Source: Nocardia rhizosphaerihabitans (GTDB taxonomy: Bacteria > Actinomycetota > Actinomycetes > Mycobacteriales > Mycobacteriaceae). Taken from it: a stretch of DNA of 64,000 nucleotides. The DNA lies in assembly GCF_014646295.1 (NCBI RefSeq), contig NZ_BMNE01000002.1, positions 683,440 through 747,439 on the forward strand. Direction: 5' to 3'. The notes under the pieces were generated by a model. That model was given only the letters and a program-made list of their open reading frames with translations, did no database searches and was not told the origin of the DNA. Made by a program: the position numbers and the translations under genes. Below are positions 16,306-25,509 of the stretch, one piece after another (position 1 is the stretch's first letter; every line of letters starts with the position of its first letter).

Positions 16306-17454
16306 TCAGACGCGATCCTCGGCGTCGGCGAAGGCCACGACCCGCGGTCTGGTCTCGGTCAGCCGGATTGCCGGGAGCTCCTGATCGGCGATCCCGAGAT
16401 CGTGCATCCGGCGTGCCGTGACCATCACCCGCGACTCCACGGAACCGACGGTCGCGTTGAAAGCCGCTACTGCCTTACCGAGATTCACGCCCAGATTGTC
16501 CAGATGTTCGGCCACCTTGCCGACCCGCGTGTAGAGCTCCTTGCCCAATTGCTGCACCGTTGCCATATCGCGCGACAGCGCTTCCTGCCGCCAGCTGAAC
16601 GCGACCGTGCGCAGCAGCGCGATCAGCGTAGTGGGGGTTGCCAGGATCACGTTCCGGCCGAACGCGTACTCCAGGAGCCCCGCATCGGTGGTGAGGGCGG
16701 CGTCGAGGAACGGGTCGCCTGGCACGAACAGGACGACGAACTCGGGTGCCGGATCGAAGGCCGTCCAGTACGCCTTGTCGGCCAACTGGTCGACGTGGGC
16801 GCGCAGATGCTTGGCGTGGCGGGCCAGCAGTTGGTCGCGTGTGGTGGGGTCGTCGGTGGTCGCGGCGTCGAGATAGGCGGTGAACGGCACCTTCGCGTCG
16901 ACGACGATGTGCCTGCCGCCGGCCAGCCGCACCACCAGGTCGGGCCGCACTCCGGCGCGATCGTCGCCGCCGGCGCGGTGGACCTGGGTGTCGAAATCAC
17001 AATGCCTGGTCATGCCCGCCAGCTCGACGACCCGCTCCAGCTGGATCTCGCCCCAGCGGCCGCGGACCTGCGGCGCGCGCAGCGCCGCGACCAGCTGACC
17101 GGTCTGATCGGAGAGCCGATGCGAGGTGCGCTGCATCCCCGCGACCTGCTCCCGTAATCCCGAATACGCGTCGATCCGGTGATGCTCGACCTGGCGGATC
17201 TGCCGCTCCAACGCGCCGACCGCATCACGCAGCGGATCGACCATCGCCCCGATCGCGGCCGAATGCCTGCGCGCCGCATCCTCGTTCGCCGCGTGCAGCG
17301 ATTGCTGCAGCAACCGTTGATTGTCCCCGGCGGCGGCGAGCCGGGCTTCCGCCGCGGCGGCGCGTTGCCCGCCCCGGGCGGAATGCCCCAACCAGCCGAG
17401 ACCGAACCCGGCAGCGAATACCAAGACGAGCGCGACGAGCATCGAGGCGGTCAT
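16306..17454 (-). CDS. rmuC: DNA recombination protein RmuC
   Basis: RmuC proteins limit recombination between inverted repeats and have a nuclease-like fold. The 382-residue protein has an N-terminal membrane helix (MTASMLVALVLVFAAGFGLG), a coiled coil, and the conserved core WGEIQLERVVELAGM, then HIVVDAKVPFTAYLDA and FVPGDPFLDAAL. The VDAK element resembles the PD-(D/E)xK catalytic strand. ATG at 17454 is chosen because the membrane helix starts there. It is divergent from sbcD, so the two genes sit in a small DNA-processing cluster. Confidence 0.93.
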   Translation of the reverse strand: MTASMLVALVLVFAAGFGLGWLGHSARGGQRAAAAEARLAAAGDNQRLLQQSLHAANEDAARRHSAAIGAMVDPLRDAVGALERQIRQVEHHRIDAYSGLREQVAGMQRTSHRLSDQTGQLVAALRAPQVRGRWGEIQLERVVELAGMTRHCDFDTQVHRAGGDDRAGVRPDLVVRLAGGRHIVVDAKVPFTAYLDAATTDDPTTRDQLLARHAKHLRAHVDQLADKAYWTAFDPAPEFVVLFVPGDPFLDAALTTDAGLLEYAFGRNVILATPTTLIALLRTVAFSWRQEALSRDMATVQQLGKELYTRVGKVAEHLDNLGVNLGKAVAAFNATVGSVESRVMVTARRMHDLGIADQELPAIRLTETRPRVVAFADAEDRV

Positions 17455-17599
17455 AGCGGCGATAGTGCCCGAGCCCACCGACAAACTCGCAATCGCCGAG
17501 CAACCCGGCGTGGTGACTCGCCGGGCGCCGCGCCGAGGAATTACACGTGTGTAGTGCGTCGATTGAATTCTGTCGGGGGTGTGGCCTAAGTTTCGCGGC

Positions 17600-18796
17600 A
17601 TGCGCATCCTGCACACCTCCGACTGGCACATCGGGCGCACCTTCCACGGTGTCGACCTGCTGGCCGACCAGGCGCGGGTGCTGGCATCGATCGCGGAACT
17701 GGTCGCGACCGAATCCGTCGACGTGGTCGTGGTGCCGGGCGATGTCTACGACCGGTCCATTCCGAATGCCGATGCCATCGCGGTCTGCAACGGCGGCTTC
17801 GAGGCGATCAGGGCCGCGGGCGCGCTGATCGTCGCGACCTCGGGCAACCACGATTCCCCCGCCCGGCTCGGTGCGGGCGCCAGCTTCGCGGCGGCGGGCG
17901 GGCTGCATCTGTGCACCCGGGTGTCCGACGCCGACCGGCCGGTCCTGCTCGCCGACGCGCACGGCGAGGTGGCCTTCTACGGCATCCCGTACCTGGAGCC
18001 GGAGATCACCCGCGCCGAACTGGGTGTGCCGCAGGCGCGGTCGCACGCGGAGATCCTGGATGCGGCGATGGGGCGTATCCGCGCCGAACTCGCGGGCAGG
18101 CCTGGCACGCGCACGGTGGTGCTCGCGCACGCGTTCGTCGTCGGTGGGGAGGCGACGGGGTCGGAGCGGTCGATCTCGGTGGGCGGGGTCGAGACGGTGT
18201 CGATGTCGGCCTTCGACGGGATCGACTATGTGGCGCTGGGGCACCTGCATTCGCCGCAGACCCTCTCGGAATCGGTGCGCTACAGCGGTTCTCCGCTGCC
18301 GTACTCGTTCGCCGAGAATTCCCACCGCAAGGCGGTCTGGATCGTCGACCTCGACGCGGACGGTCTGGCCGCGGTGCACCGCCACGATCTACCGCTGGTG
18401 CGCGGGCTCAGCAGGCTCACCGGCACGCTCGACGAACTGCTCACCGACGCCGGATTCGCCGACGCCGAACAGCATTACGTCTCGGCCACCCTCACCGACA
18501 GCGCCAGGCCGGTCGACCCCATGCGTAAGCTGCGCGAGCGGTTCCCGCACGCGGTGCACGTGGAATGGGCTCGCCCCGAGGGCAATCCGGAGTTGCACTA
18601 TCGCGAGCGGGTGCACGGCCGCCGCGATGTCGAGGTGGCGGCGAGTTTCCTGACCGACGTGCGTGGCGAGCCGAGCGAGGGGGAGATGGTGTGGGTGGAG
18701 CGAGCCTTGGCTGCCGCGGTGCGCGAAACCGACTCGGGGCGTGTCGAATCGGAACGAGAGATCGACGGCGCGGCTGCCATGGAAGTATCCGCGTGA
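17600..18796 (+). CDS. sbcD: Exonuclease SbcD (Mre11-like)
   Basis: SbcD is the metallo-nuclease subunit of SbcCD, which opens hairpins and trims DNA ends. The 398-residue protein has the phosphoesterase motifs HTSDWHIG (residues 5-12), VVVPGDVYDRS, ATSGNHDSPARL and LAHAFVVGG, then YVALGHLHSPQ. ATG at 17600 is chosen because MRILHTSDWHIG is the standard N-terminus. sbcC follows after 40 nt in the same orientation. Confidence 0.96.
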   Translation: MRILHTSDWHIGRTFHGVDLLADQARVLASIAELVATESVDVVVVPGDVYDRSIPNADAIAVCNGGFEAIRAAGALIVATSGNHDSPARLGAGASFAAAGGLHLCTRVSDADRPVLLADAHGEVAFYGIPYLEPEITRAELGVPQARSHAEILDAAMGRIRAELAGRPGTRTVVLAHAFVVGGEATGSERSISVGGVETVSMSAFDGIDYVALGHLHSPQTLSESVRYSGSPLPYSFAENSHRKAVWIVDLDADGLAAVHRHDLPLVRGLSRLTGTLDELLTDAGFADAEQHYVSATLTDSARPVDPMRKLRERFPHAVHVEWARPEGNPELHYRERVHGRRDVEVAASFLTDVRGEPSEGEMVWVERALAAAVRETDSGRVESEREIDGAAAMEVSA

Positions 18797-18836
18797 GCAT
18801 CGAGACCATGTCCGGCGCGGTAGCCGGTGGTGCGGC

Positions 18837-21800
18837 ATGAGACTGCATCGACTCGAGATGGTCGCCTTCGGTCCGTTCGCCGACAGCACCGTCGTCGACT
18901 TCGACGCGCTCGGCGCCGACGGACTGTTCCTGCTGCACGGGCACACCGGCGCGGGCAAGACCACCGTGCTCGACGCGATCGCGTTCGCGCTGTACGGCCG
19001 CGTGCCCGGCGCGCGGGGCGAGGGCAAGCGACTGCACTCCGATCACGCCGACCCGCAGACACCGCCGTGCGTCACCCTGGAAGCCACCCTGGGCGGCAGG
19101 CGTCTTCGCCTCACCCGGAGCCCGGCTTTCGAACGGCCGAGCCGGGATGGCACCAAGACCAGGGAGATCCAGGCCAAGGGCACTCTGGAATGGCTCGACG
19201 GCTCGGGCGAGAACCTGTCCAGGCTCACCGATATCGGTGACGAGGTGCTGCGCCTGCTCGGGATGAGCGCCGACCAGTTCTTCCAGGTCGTCCTCCTCCC
19301 GCAGGGCGAATTCGCCCGATTCCTGCGCGCCGAGAACGAGGACCGCGAGAAGCTGCTCGAAAAGCTCTTCGACACCCAGCGATTCGGCACCGCCGAACAG
19401 TGGCTCGCTGATCGCCGTCGCGCGGCCGCGGCGGACCTCGACACCCGTAAGCAGGGCATCGACCGGCTCATCACCAAGGTCGGCATGGCCGCCGGCTACA
19501 GCGGTTCGGAGTCGGTCGGCGTCCTGGACGCGGTCCGTTGGTCGCAAGATCTGCTGGCGACGGCCCGCACCGAGCTGGCCGAGGCCAACACGAATACCGA
19601 ACTGCGCCACAAGGAATCGGCCGAAGCGCGCACCGAGGCCGAGGAGCAGCGGCGTATCGCCGGGCTGCACGCCCGGATGGCAGCAGCCCGCGCCGAACTG
19701 GCGACCTACACGGCGGATGCGCCGCGCCGCGCCGAGCTGGAACGTGAACTCGAACAAGCCCGCCGGGCCGAGCCGGTCGTTCACGCCATCGACGAGGCTC
19801 GTTCGGCGGTCCGCGCACTGCGTCGTGCCGAGTCGTCGACCCGAACCGTCGCCGGTGAGTTGGCCGTCCAGCTGGGGGCCGAGGCAGCTGCCGACATCGC
19901 GGGGATCGACCTGCTGACGGTTGTTCTCGACGAGCAGACCGATGCCGCTGTGAGCCGTGATGTCTCGGCTGACGCGTCGGACGGACGGCCCGCGCAATCA
20001 GGTCCTGGCGCCAGGCGGCCCAGCCGATCGGTCGCCCCGGGCGGCTCAACCGACGCGGACGATGCGCAGTCTGCACGCCGATCGGTGCCGGGTGCCGGGA
20101 AGTTCGCCACGTCATCCGAGGCGGAGGTCATACCGCACTCTCGGCCGGGAGCCAGGTGGTCTGTCGACCCCCTCCGTGTGCGGGACGTCGAGGGTGACCT
20201 CGATGGCGCGGTCAGCCAGTGGAATGGCCTGCTCGGTGTGCTCGGTGAGGTGCGGGCCGATGCGGAGACCGCGCATCAGCTCACCGCCGACCTCGCCGCG
20301 CACGAGGCCGAAGCGGCTCGCCTGACCGAGCGGGCGACGGCGCTGGCCCAGCGCCGCGTCGAGTTGCCCGCGGTGATCGCCGGGGCGGGGGAGCAGTTGC
20401 GGGAGGCGACCGATGCGGCCGCCGCACTGCCCGGACTGCGCACCGAACTCGGCAAGTGGCAGGAATCGGCGGCCGCTGCCGTCGAATTGGCCAAGCAGCG
20501 AACGGCTTTGGATCGGGCGCAGGCCGAGTTCGATACCGCGCGGCGAAACCACCTCGACGCCAGGGAGCGCGTACTCGACCTGCGCACGCGCCGGTTGGCC
20601 GGTATGGCCGCCGAGCTCGCGGGCGCGCTGACCATCGGCGCACCCTGTGCGGTGTGCGGGTCTGCCGAGCACCCCGACCCCGCACGGCCCACCGACGACG
20701 CGGTGTCCAAGGACGCCGAGGACGCCGCCACCGCTGCCGAGCAGGCGGCCGAAGCGGCTCGCGACCGGATCGCCGAGCGCATCGGTGTCATCGAACGCGA
20801 GATCGAGGCACTGATCGCACGCGGTGGCGATGCCGACCCGGTCACCCTGGCCGATGCCGTCCGCACCGCCACCCACCGCTTCGACGACGCCGCCGACACG
20901 GCCGACCGCGTCGCCGCGCTCACCACCCGCCTCGACACCCTGCGCGCCGAGGAAACCGCCCTGCACGAGCAGTCCCGCGACCTCGACACCCGCCTCGGCA
21001 CGGTCACCGCGACCATCGCCGCCACCCGCACCCGGCTCGACGAACTCACCCTCCGCCTGCGCGCCGCCGCGGGCGCCGACGACTCGGTCGACGCCCGCAC
21101 CACCCGCCTCGAATCCCTGATCACCGCCGCCACCGCCCTGCGCACCGCCCGTCTCGAGGAGTCCACCGCCCGCGACGCCGTCCGACAGATCGCCACCCGA
21201 GTCGAAAACCTGGCCCGCGCAGCCGGTTTCGTCCCCGTAGGATTCGAGGAGGCTGGCCCTTCGGCGAACGCCCAAGCCGCGCCCCCCGCTGCGAAAGCGG
21301 ATGCTTCCGTGGCCGACAACGGCACCGGAACACCGGCCGCTTCGGCGACCGATGGAGGTGCCAGTTCGGGGAATGGATCGCCAGCCGACGCCAGGACGGT
21401 GGCTACTTCCGCCGCCGACGGCGCTGCCGGGTCAGTGCATGGTTCGGTGGCCGGGCCCAGTGGGGCGGGTACTGCGGCGGCCGAAAGGGGTCCAGAGGCG
21501 GCGGATGCGTCCGAGACAGACCGTGCTGTCGGGCCAGGGAGTAGTTCGGCGGTCGATAGTGGCGTCACGGCATCGGACGCTTCGGAAACTGACGGCGGTG
21601 TCGGAGTGCAGGCCGCTTCCTTCGACGGCGATTCGACCGATGGCCGAGGTGAAGCACCATCGCGTCCCGGACGCGGTGCACGTCCGGTGCGTGTCGAGCC
21701 CGATATGCCCACTCTGTTCGACCTTTTCGACGACGACCTGGTCGACGACGAGCCGGAACCGGAGGCCGAACCCGCGCCGCCGCGCGACGACGTCGCCCTG

Positions 21801-22667
21801 CTCACGGCCTACGCCCAGGTCGTCACCGCGGTCGCCCGCACCGCACAGCAACAGTCGGCCATCGAGACCGAACTCACTGCCGCCGACCGGGCCCGCGCCC
21901 ATGCCGACGCGGTGCTGGCCGAACCGCAGATCCAGGCCGTCGCCGAGCAGGTCCCCGGCGATCTGACCGCGCTGGAACAGCGCTTCGCCGAAGCCCAGCA
22001 CGCACTCACGGCGGCGGTCGCCACGCAGTCGGCGGCGGCGGAGCGGGTCGCGCAGCTGGAACAGCTCGGTACCCAGCTGTGGGGTGAGGTCGAGCGGATC
22101 GCGCCCAGACAGCAGGAATTCGACGAACTGGCCACGCTGGCCGAGGTGGTCGCGGGGCGTGGTGAGAACAATCGACGGATGTCGTTGCGCTCCTACGTGC
22201 TTGCCGCTCGTCTCGAGGAAGTCGCGGTGGCGGGATCGCTGCGGCTGCGCCGGATGTCCGGCGGCCGTTACGAATTCGTCCACTCCGACAAGGCGGGGCC
22301 GCGCGGCAAACGCGGTGGGCTCGGCCTAGACGTCCGCGACGACTACACCGGCGCCATCCGCTCCGCGAAGACCCTCTCCGGCGGCGAAACCTTCATGGCC
22401 TCACTGGCTCTCGCCCTGGGTCTGGCTGATGTGGTCGCCGCCGAATCGGGTGGTCTCGTCCTGGATACGCTGTTCATCGACGAGGGGTTCGGCAGTCTGG
22501 ACGCCGACACCCTCGACGCGGTGATGGGCGTCCTCGACGAGCTACGCGCGGGTGGTCGCGTCGTCGGCGTCGTCAGTCACGTCGACGAGATGCGCCAGCG
22601 CATCCCCAGCAGGCTCCACGTCGTCCGTGGTCGTTCCGGTTCCCGGCTGGAGGCCACCGTCGCCTGA
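18837..22667 (+). CDS. sbcC: Exonuclease SbcC (Rad50-like ATPase) with disordered insertions
   Basis: SbcC is the SMC-like ATPase partner of SbcD. Walker A (GHTGAGKTT, residues 35-43), a zinc hook C604-A-V-C607, the ABC signature LSGGE (1180-1184) and Walker B LFIDE (1212-1216) are all seen, so the protein should be active. At 1276 residues it is longer than usual because of two low-complexity Ser/Ala/Gly/Asp-rich insertions in the coiled-coil arms, about residues 370-445 and 805-985. The second contains an isolated LFDLF at 960-964 within acidic sequence. ATG at 18837 begins the conserved MRLHRLEMVAFGPF. The last 126 nt overlap the convergent MFS gene. Confidence 0.96.
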   Translation: MRLHRLEMVAFGPFADSTVVDFDALGADGLFLLHGHTGAGKTTVLDAIAFALYGRVPGARGEGKRLHSDHADPQTPPCVTLEATLGGRRLRLTRSPAFERPSRDGTKTREIQAKGTLEWLDGSGENLSRLTDIGDEVLRLLGMSADQFFQVVLLPQGEFARFLRAENEDREKLLEKLFDTQRFGTAEQWLADRRRAAAADLDTRKQGIDRLITKVGMAAGYSGSESVGVLDAVRWSQDLLATARTELAEANTNTELRHKESAEARTEAEEQRRIAGLHARMAAARAELATYTADAPRRAELERELEQARRAEPVVHAIDEARSAVRALRRAESSTRTVAGELAVQLGAEAAADIAGIDLLTVVLDEQTDAAVSRDVSADASDGRPAQSGPGARRPSRSVAPGGSTDADDAQSARRSVPGAGKFATSSEAEVIPHSRPGARWSVDPLRVRDVEGDLDGAVSQWNGLLGVLGEVRADAETAHQLTADLAAHEAEAARLTERATALAQRRVELPAVIAGAGEQLREATDAAAALPGLRTELGKWQESAAAAVELAKQRTALDRAQAEFDTARRNHLDARERVLDLRTRRLAGMAAELAGALTIGAPCAVCGSAEHPDPARPTDDAVSKDAEDAATAAEQAAEAARDRIAERIGVIEREIEALIARGGDADPVTLADAVRTATHRFDDAADTADRVAALTTRLDTLRAEETALHEQSRDLDTRLGTVTATIAATRTRLDELTLRLRAAAGADDSVDARTTRLESLITAATALRTARLEESTARDAVRQIATRVENLARAAGFVPVGFEEAGPSANAQAAPPAAKADASVADNGTGTPAASATDGGASSGNGSPADARTVATSAADGAAGSVHGSVAGPSGAGTAAAERGPEAADASETDRAVGPGSSSAVDSGVTASDASETDGGVGVQAASFDGDSTDGRGEAPSRPGRGARPVRVEPDMPTLFDLFDDDLVDDEPEPEAEPAPPRDDVALLTAYAQVVTAVARTAQQQSAIETELTAADRARAHADAVLAEPQIQAVAEQVPGDLTALEQRFAEAQHALTAAVATQSAAAERVAQLEQLGTQLWGEVERIAPRQQEFDELATLAEVVAGRGENNRRMSLRSYVLAARLEEVAVAGSLRLRRMSGGRYEFVHSDKAGPRGKRGGLGLDVRDDYTGAIRSAKTLSGGETFMASLALALGLADVVAAESGGLVLDTLFIDEGFGSLDADTLDAVMGVLDELRAGGRVVGVVSHVDEMRQRIPSRLHVVRGRSGSRLEATVA

Positions 22668-24062
22668 ACCGGTGTCCCGCAGCATCGCGACGGCGAGCAC
22701 CGAGCCGGCCGCCGCCAGCGCGGCCGCGGCGAGGAACGCCATGGCCAGCCCCGTTCGGTAGGCGATGCCGGGTCCGGCCGCCGACGACTCGGTCACCTTC
22801 TGTGCCAGCAGCAACAGCGCCGTGACACCGATCCCGGACCCGATCCGGCCCGCCGTGTTCACGATCCCGGCCGCGGTGCCCGCCTCCTTCTGCCCGACCG
22901 CGGTGACGGCGGGCTGGGTGACCCCGACGAACGCCGCGGGCAGTCCGATGCCGAGCAGAAGCGCGCCGGGCAGCACATCGACGACGTAGCTCGCCTGCTC
23001 GGGCATCCGGGCGAACAACAGCATCGCCAGAGCCTGCAGCCCGAGCCCCGCCGCCAGCACCCACCGTGCCCCGAACCGGTCGAGCATCGCCGGCAGGACG
23101 GTGCGCGACACGATGATGTTGACCACCGCGACCGGCAGCACCGCGAGCCCGGACAGCGTGGGGCTGTAGTGCTGCGTGTGCTGCAGGTAGAGCGCGAGCA
23201 GCGCGAACACCGGCACATGCGCGGCCCCGACCAGGAAGTTGACCACCGCGGACCCGCTCACCTGCCGCACACCGAACATCGACAGCGGCATCAGCGGATG
23301 CGGGCTCCGCAGCTGGATCAGCACGAACACCACCAGCAGCGCGACGCCCGCGCCCAGCAAGGCGATCGGACGTACACCCTGATCGGGAGCGCCCAGCGCG
23401 CCGATCCCGTAGCCGATCAGCAGCAGCGACACGGTGCCGGTGACCGCGCCGGGCAGATCGAGCTGCCGTAGGGCCGCTCCCGCGCGCTGAGTGTCGCCGG
23501 GCAGCAGCCGGATTCCGGCGAGGGCGAGCACTCCGACGGGCACATTGATCAGGAAGATCGACGGCCAGCCGAAGACATCGGTGAGTGGTCCGCCGAGCGC
23601 GGTACCGAGGGCGGCGCCCGCCGCGCCCATCGCACTCCACGTCCCGAACGCGCGGTTGCGGGCGGCCGGTGTGGTGAAAACCGCGGTGAGCAGCGCGAGC
23701 TGGGCCGGAATGAGCAGCGCGGCGCCGACGCCCTGCGCGGCGCGGGCGCCGATGAGCACCGCCGCCGACGGTGCCAGCCCGGCCAGACCCGAGGCCAGCG
23801 TGAACACACCGAGCCCGAGCGCGAACATGCGCCGTGCGCCGATGAGGTCGGTGGTGCGGCCGCCGAGCAGCAGGCAGCCGCCGAAGGCGAGCAGATAGGC
23901 GTTGGTCACCCAGCCGAGCCCGGACTCGGTCAGACCGAGATCGGCGCCGATGGTCGGCAACGCCACATTGAGCACCGTCGTGTCGAGGAAGACGACGAGT
24001 TCGACGGCGGTGATGAGCAGCAGGATCAACCGCTCGCGCGGTGACGGAAGGGAACCTGACAT
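22542..24062 (-). CDS. MFS drug efflux transporter, DHA2 (EmrB/QacA) type
   Basis: A 506-residue proton-driven exporter with about 14 membrane helices. The family signature near helix 1 is seen (FLDTTVLNVALPTIGADLG) as is WVTNAYLLAFGGCLLLGGRTTDLIGARR in helix 2/loop 2-3. ATG at 24062 is chosen over GTG 24077 because GAGAGG lies 7 nt upstream. The hydrophilic C-terminal tail of about 40 residues is encoded opposite the end of sbcC. It is divergent from a TetR gene with a dyad operator between them, so it is probably induced by its own substrate. Substrate unknown. Confidence 0.9.
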   Translation of the reverse strand: MSGSLPSPRERLILLLITAVELVVFLDTTVLNVALPTIGADLGLTESGLGWVTNAYLLAFGGCLLLGGRTTDLIGARRMFALGLGVFTLASGLAGLAPSAAVLIGARAAQGVGAALLIPAQLALLTAVFTTPAARNRAFGTWSAMGAAGAALGTALGGPLTDVFGWPSIFLINVPVGVLALAGIRLLPGDTQRAGAALRQLDLPGAVTGTVSLLLIGYGIGALGAPDQGVRPIALLGAGVALLVVFVLIQLRSPHPLMPLSMFGVRQVSGSAVVNFLVGAAHVPVFALLALYLQHTQHYSPTLSGLAVLPVAVVNIIVSRTVLPAMLDRFGARWVLAAGLGLQALAMLLFARMPEQASYVVDVLPGALLLGIGLPAAFVGVTQPAVTAVGQKEAGTAAGIVNTAGRIGSGIGVTALLLLAQKVTESSAAGPGIAYRTGLAMAFLAAAALAAAGSVLAVAMLRDTGSGDGGLQPGTGTTTDDVEPAGDALAHLVDVTDDADDATTRA

Positions 24063-24070
24063 GTCCGAAC

Positions 24071-24099
24071 CTCTCACTAGAGCATTACTCTAGCGAGAG
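24071..24099. promoter_or_regulatory. TetR-type operator between MFS and TetR genes
   Basis: CTCTCACTAGAG (24071-24082) and CTCTAGCGAGAG (24088-24099) are inverted repeats, 11 of 12 bp, with a 5-nt spacer. The site lies in the leader of the MFS gene and 40 nt before the TetR start, placed to repress both directions. Confidence 0.7.
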
Positions 24100-24139
24100 T
24101 GTCACTGGAGTTAAGCTCTAGTCAAGTAGGATCGAAGAC

Positions 24140-24766
24140 ATGACGGAACGCACCGCCGGGGTTCGTGCGGCCAAGACCATCGCCAACCGGGCCAGGATGC
24201 TCAGCGCGGCCAAGGAGTTGTTCATCGACCGCGGGTACGCGGCCACCACGATGAAAGCCATTGCCGAGCGGGCGGGCATGGCGGTGCAGACGCTGTATTT
24301 CACCTTCGCGAACAAGCGCGCGATTCTGCTCGAGTTGCTCGACACCGAGATCGCGGGCGACGCCGAACCGATCGCGACGATGGACCGCCCGTGGTTCGCC
24401 GAGGCGGTCGCCGCGCCGCCCGCCGAGCAGATCCGGTTGCAGGTGGCCGCGGCGGCGCGGATCCACGCCAGGGTCGCGGCCATGCTCGAGGTGGTGCGCT
24501 CCGCCGCCGCCACCGATCCGGAACTGGCCGAGATCTGGCAGACCAATCTTGCCCAGCGGCTGACCGTACAGCAGCGGCTCGTGACGGAGCTTGCGGCAAA
24601 AACTGAACTGCGAGAAGGTATTTCGGTGGATCGTGGTGCCGATATCGCACTCGCGCTCACCGCGCCGGAGACCTACCGGCTACTCGTCGGCGAGCGCGGA
24701 TGGTCGGCTCAGGAGTGGCAGGAATGGGTCACCGGCGCACTGACCGATCAGCTCCTCGGCCGATAG
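24140..24766 (+). CDS. TetR family regulator of the adjacent MFS pump
   Basis: A 208-residue repressor. The N-terminal helix-turn-helix is clear (RARMLSAAKELFIDRGYAATTMKAIAERAGMAVQTLYFTFANK, residues about 18-60 in pieces of the family pattern); the C-terminal ligand domain is not assignable. It is divergent from the DHA2 transporter with a shared dyad operator, so it most likely represses the pump and itself. ATG at 24140 follows an AGG-containing leader. Confidence 0.88.
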   Translation: MTERTAGVRAAKTIANRARMLSAAKELFIDRGYAATTMKAIAERAGMAVQTLYFTFANKRAILLELLDTEIAGDAEPIATMDRPWFAEAVAAPPAEQIRLQVAAAARIHARVAAMLEVVRSAAATDPELAEIWQTNLAQRLTVQQRLVTELAAKTELREGISVDRGADIALALTAPETYRLLVGERGWSAQEWQEWVTGALTDQLLGR

Positions 24767-24775
24767 CGGCCGAGG
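24754..24775. terminator. Hairpin between convergent TetR and YczE genes
   Basis: CCTCGGCCG (24754-24762) and CGGCCGAGG (24767-24775) form a perfect 9-bp stem with an ATAG loop. The loop holds the TetR stop codon. No T run follows in either direction, so it may act as a weak or Rho-assisted terminator. Confidence 0.5.
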
Positions 24776-25408
24776 TCACGCGGCGACCGGCTGTGGTTGC
24801 GGCTTCGGGGCGAACCCGGGCAACCACCCGTCGACATACGGAATCATCAGCTGGATCAGCGGCCCGATGCCGAAGGCGTAGACCAAGGTGCCGATTCCCA
24901 CGCTGCCGCCGAGCAGCCAGCCGGTGATCAGCACCGTGGCCTCGATGCCGGTGCGGACGGACCAGACCGGCCAGCCGGTGCGGGCGACCAGTCCAGTCAT
25001 CAGTCCATCGCGGGGCCCTGGACCCATACCCGCCCCGATGTAGAGGACGGTCGCGGCGGCATTCACGATCACCGCGACGACCATCGCCAGCACCCGGACC
25101 CACAGGGCCTCGGCCGCCGGGATCAACCACAGGCCGGCGTCGACCGCGATCGCGATGACGACCACATTGCTGACCGTGCCGAGCCCCGGCCGCTGCCGCA
25201 ACGGAATCCACGCGAGCAGCACGGCGAGGCCGGTCACCGCCGTCACCGCGCCGAAACTCAGCGGCACGTGCGCGGCGACGCCCTGATGGAAGACGTCCCA
25301 CGGATCGAGCCCGAGCCCGGCCCGGATCATCACCGCCATCGACGTCCCGTACAACCACAGACCGGTGTAGAGCGCGATCAGGCGACGAGTGAGCATGCGT
25401 TCCAGCAT
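24776..25408 (-). CDS. YczE/YyaS/YitT family membrane protein
   Basis: A 210-residue integral membrane protein with five to six predicted helices. Family-like sequence is seen: RAGLGLDPWDVFHQGVAAH near the N-terminus, GAGMGPGPRDGLMTGL in the middle, and GIGTLVYAFGIGPLIQ near the end. Function of the family is not established. ATG at 25408 is taken as start; ATG 25396 is also possible, and no strong ribosome binding site decides. It is convergent with the TetR gene and not in an obvious operon. Confidence 0.85.
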   Translation of the reverse strand: MLERMLTRRLIALYTGLWLYGTSMAVMIRAGLGLDPWDVFHQGVAAHVPLSFGAVTAVTGLAVLLAWIPLRQRPGLGTVSNVVVIAIAVDAGLWLIPAAEALWVRVLAMVVAVIVNAAATVLYIGAGMGPGPRDGLMTGLVARTGWPVWSVRTGIEATVLITGWLLGGSVGIGTLVYAFGIGPLIQLMIPYVDGWLPGFAPKPQPQPVAA

Positions 25409-25509
25409 CCGGTCCCACTGGACCTCACAAAAGAGCCAATCACCAGATACTGGCCTGATCGACGACGGCGATTCGGCAATCCAGCCGGCGGGACACCAGC
25501 AACTACTGC

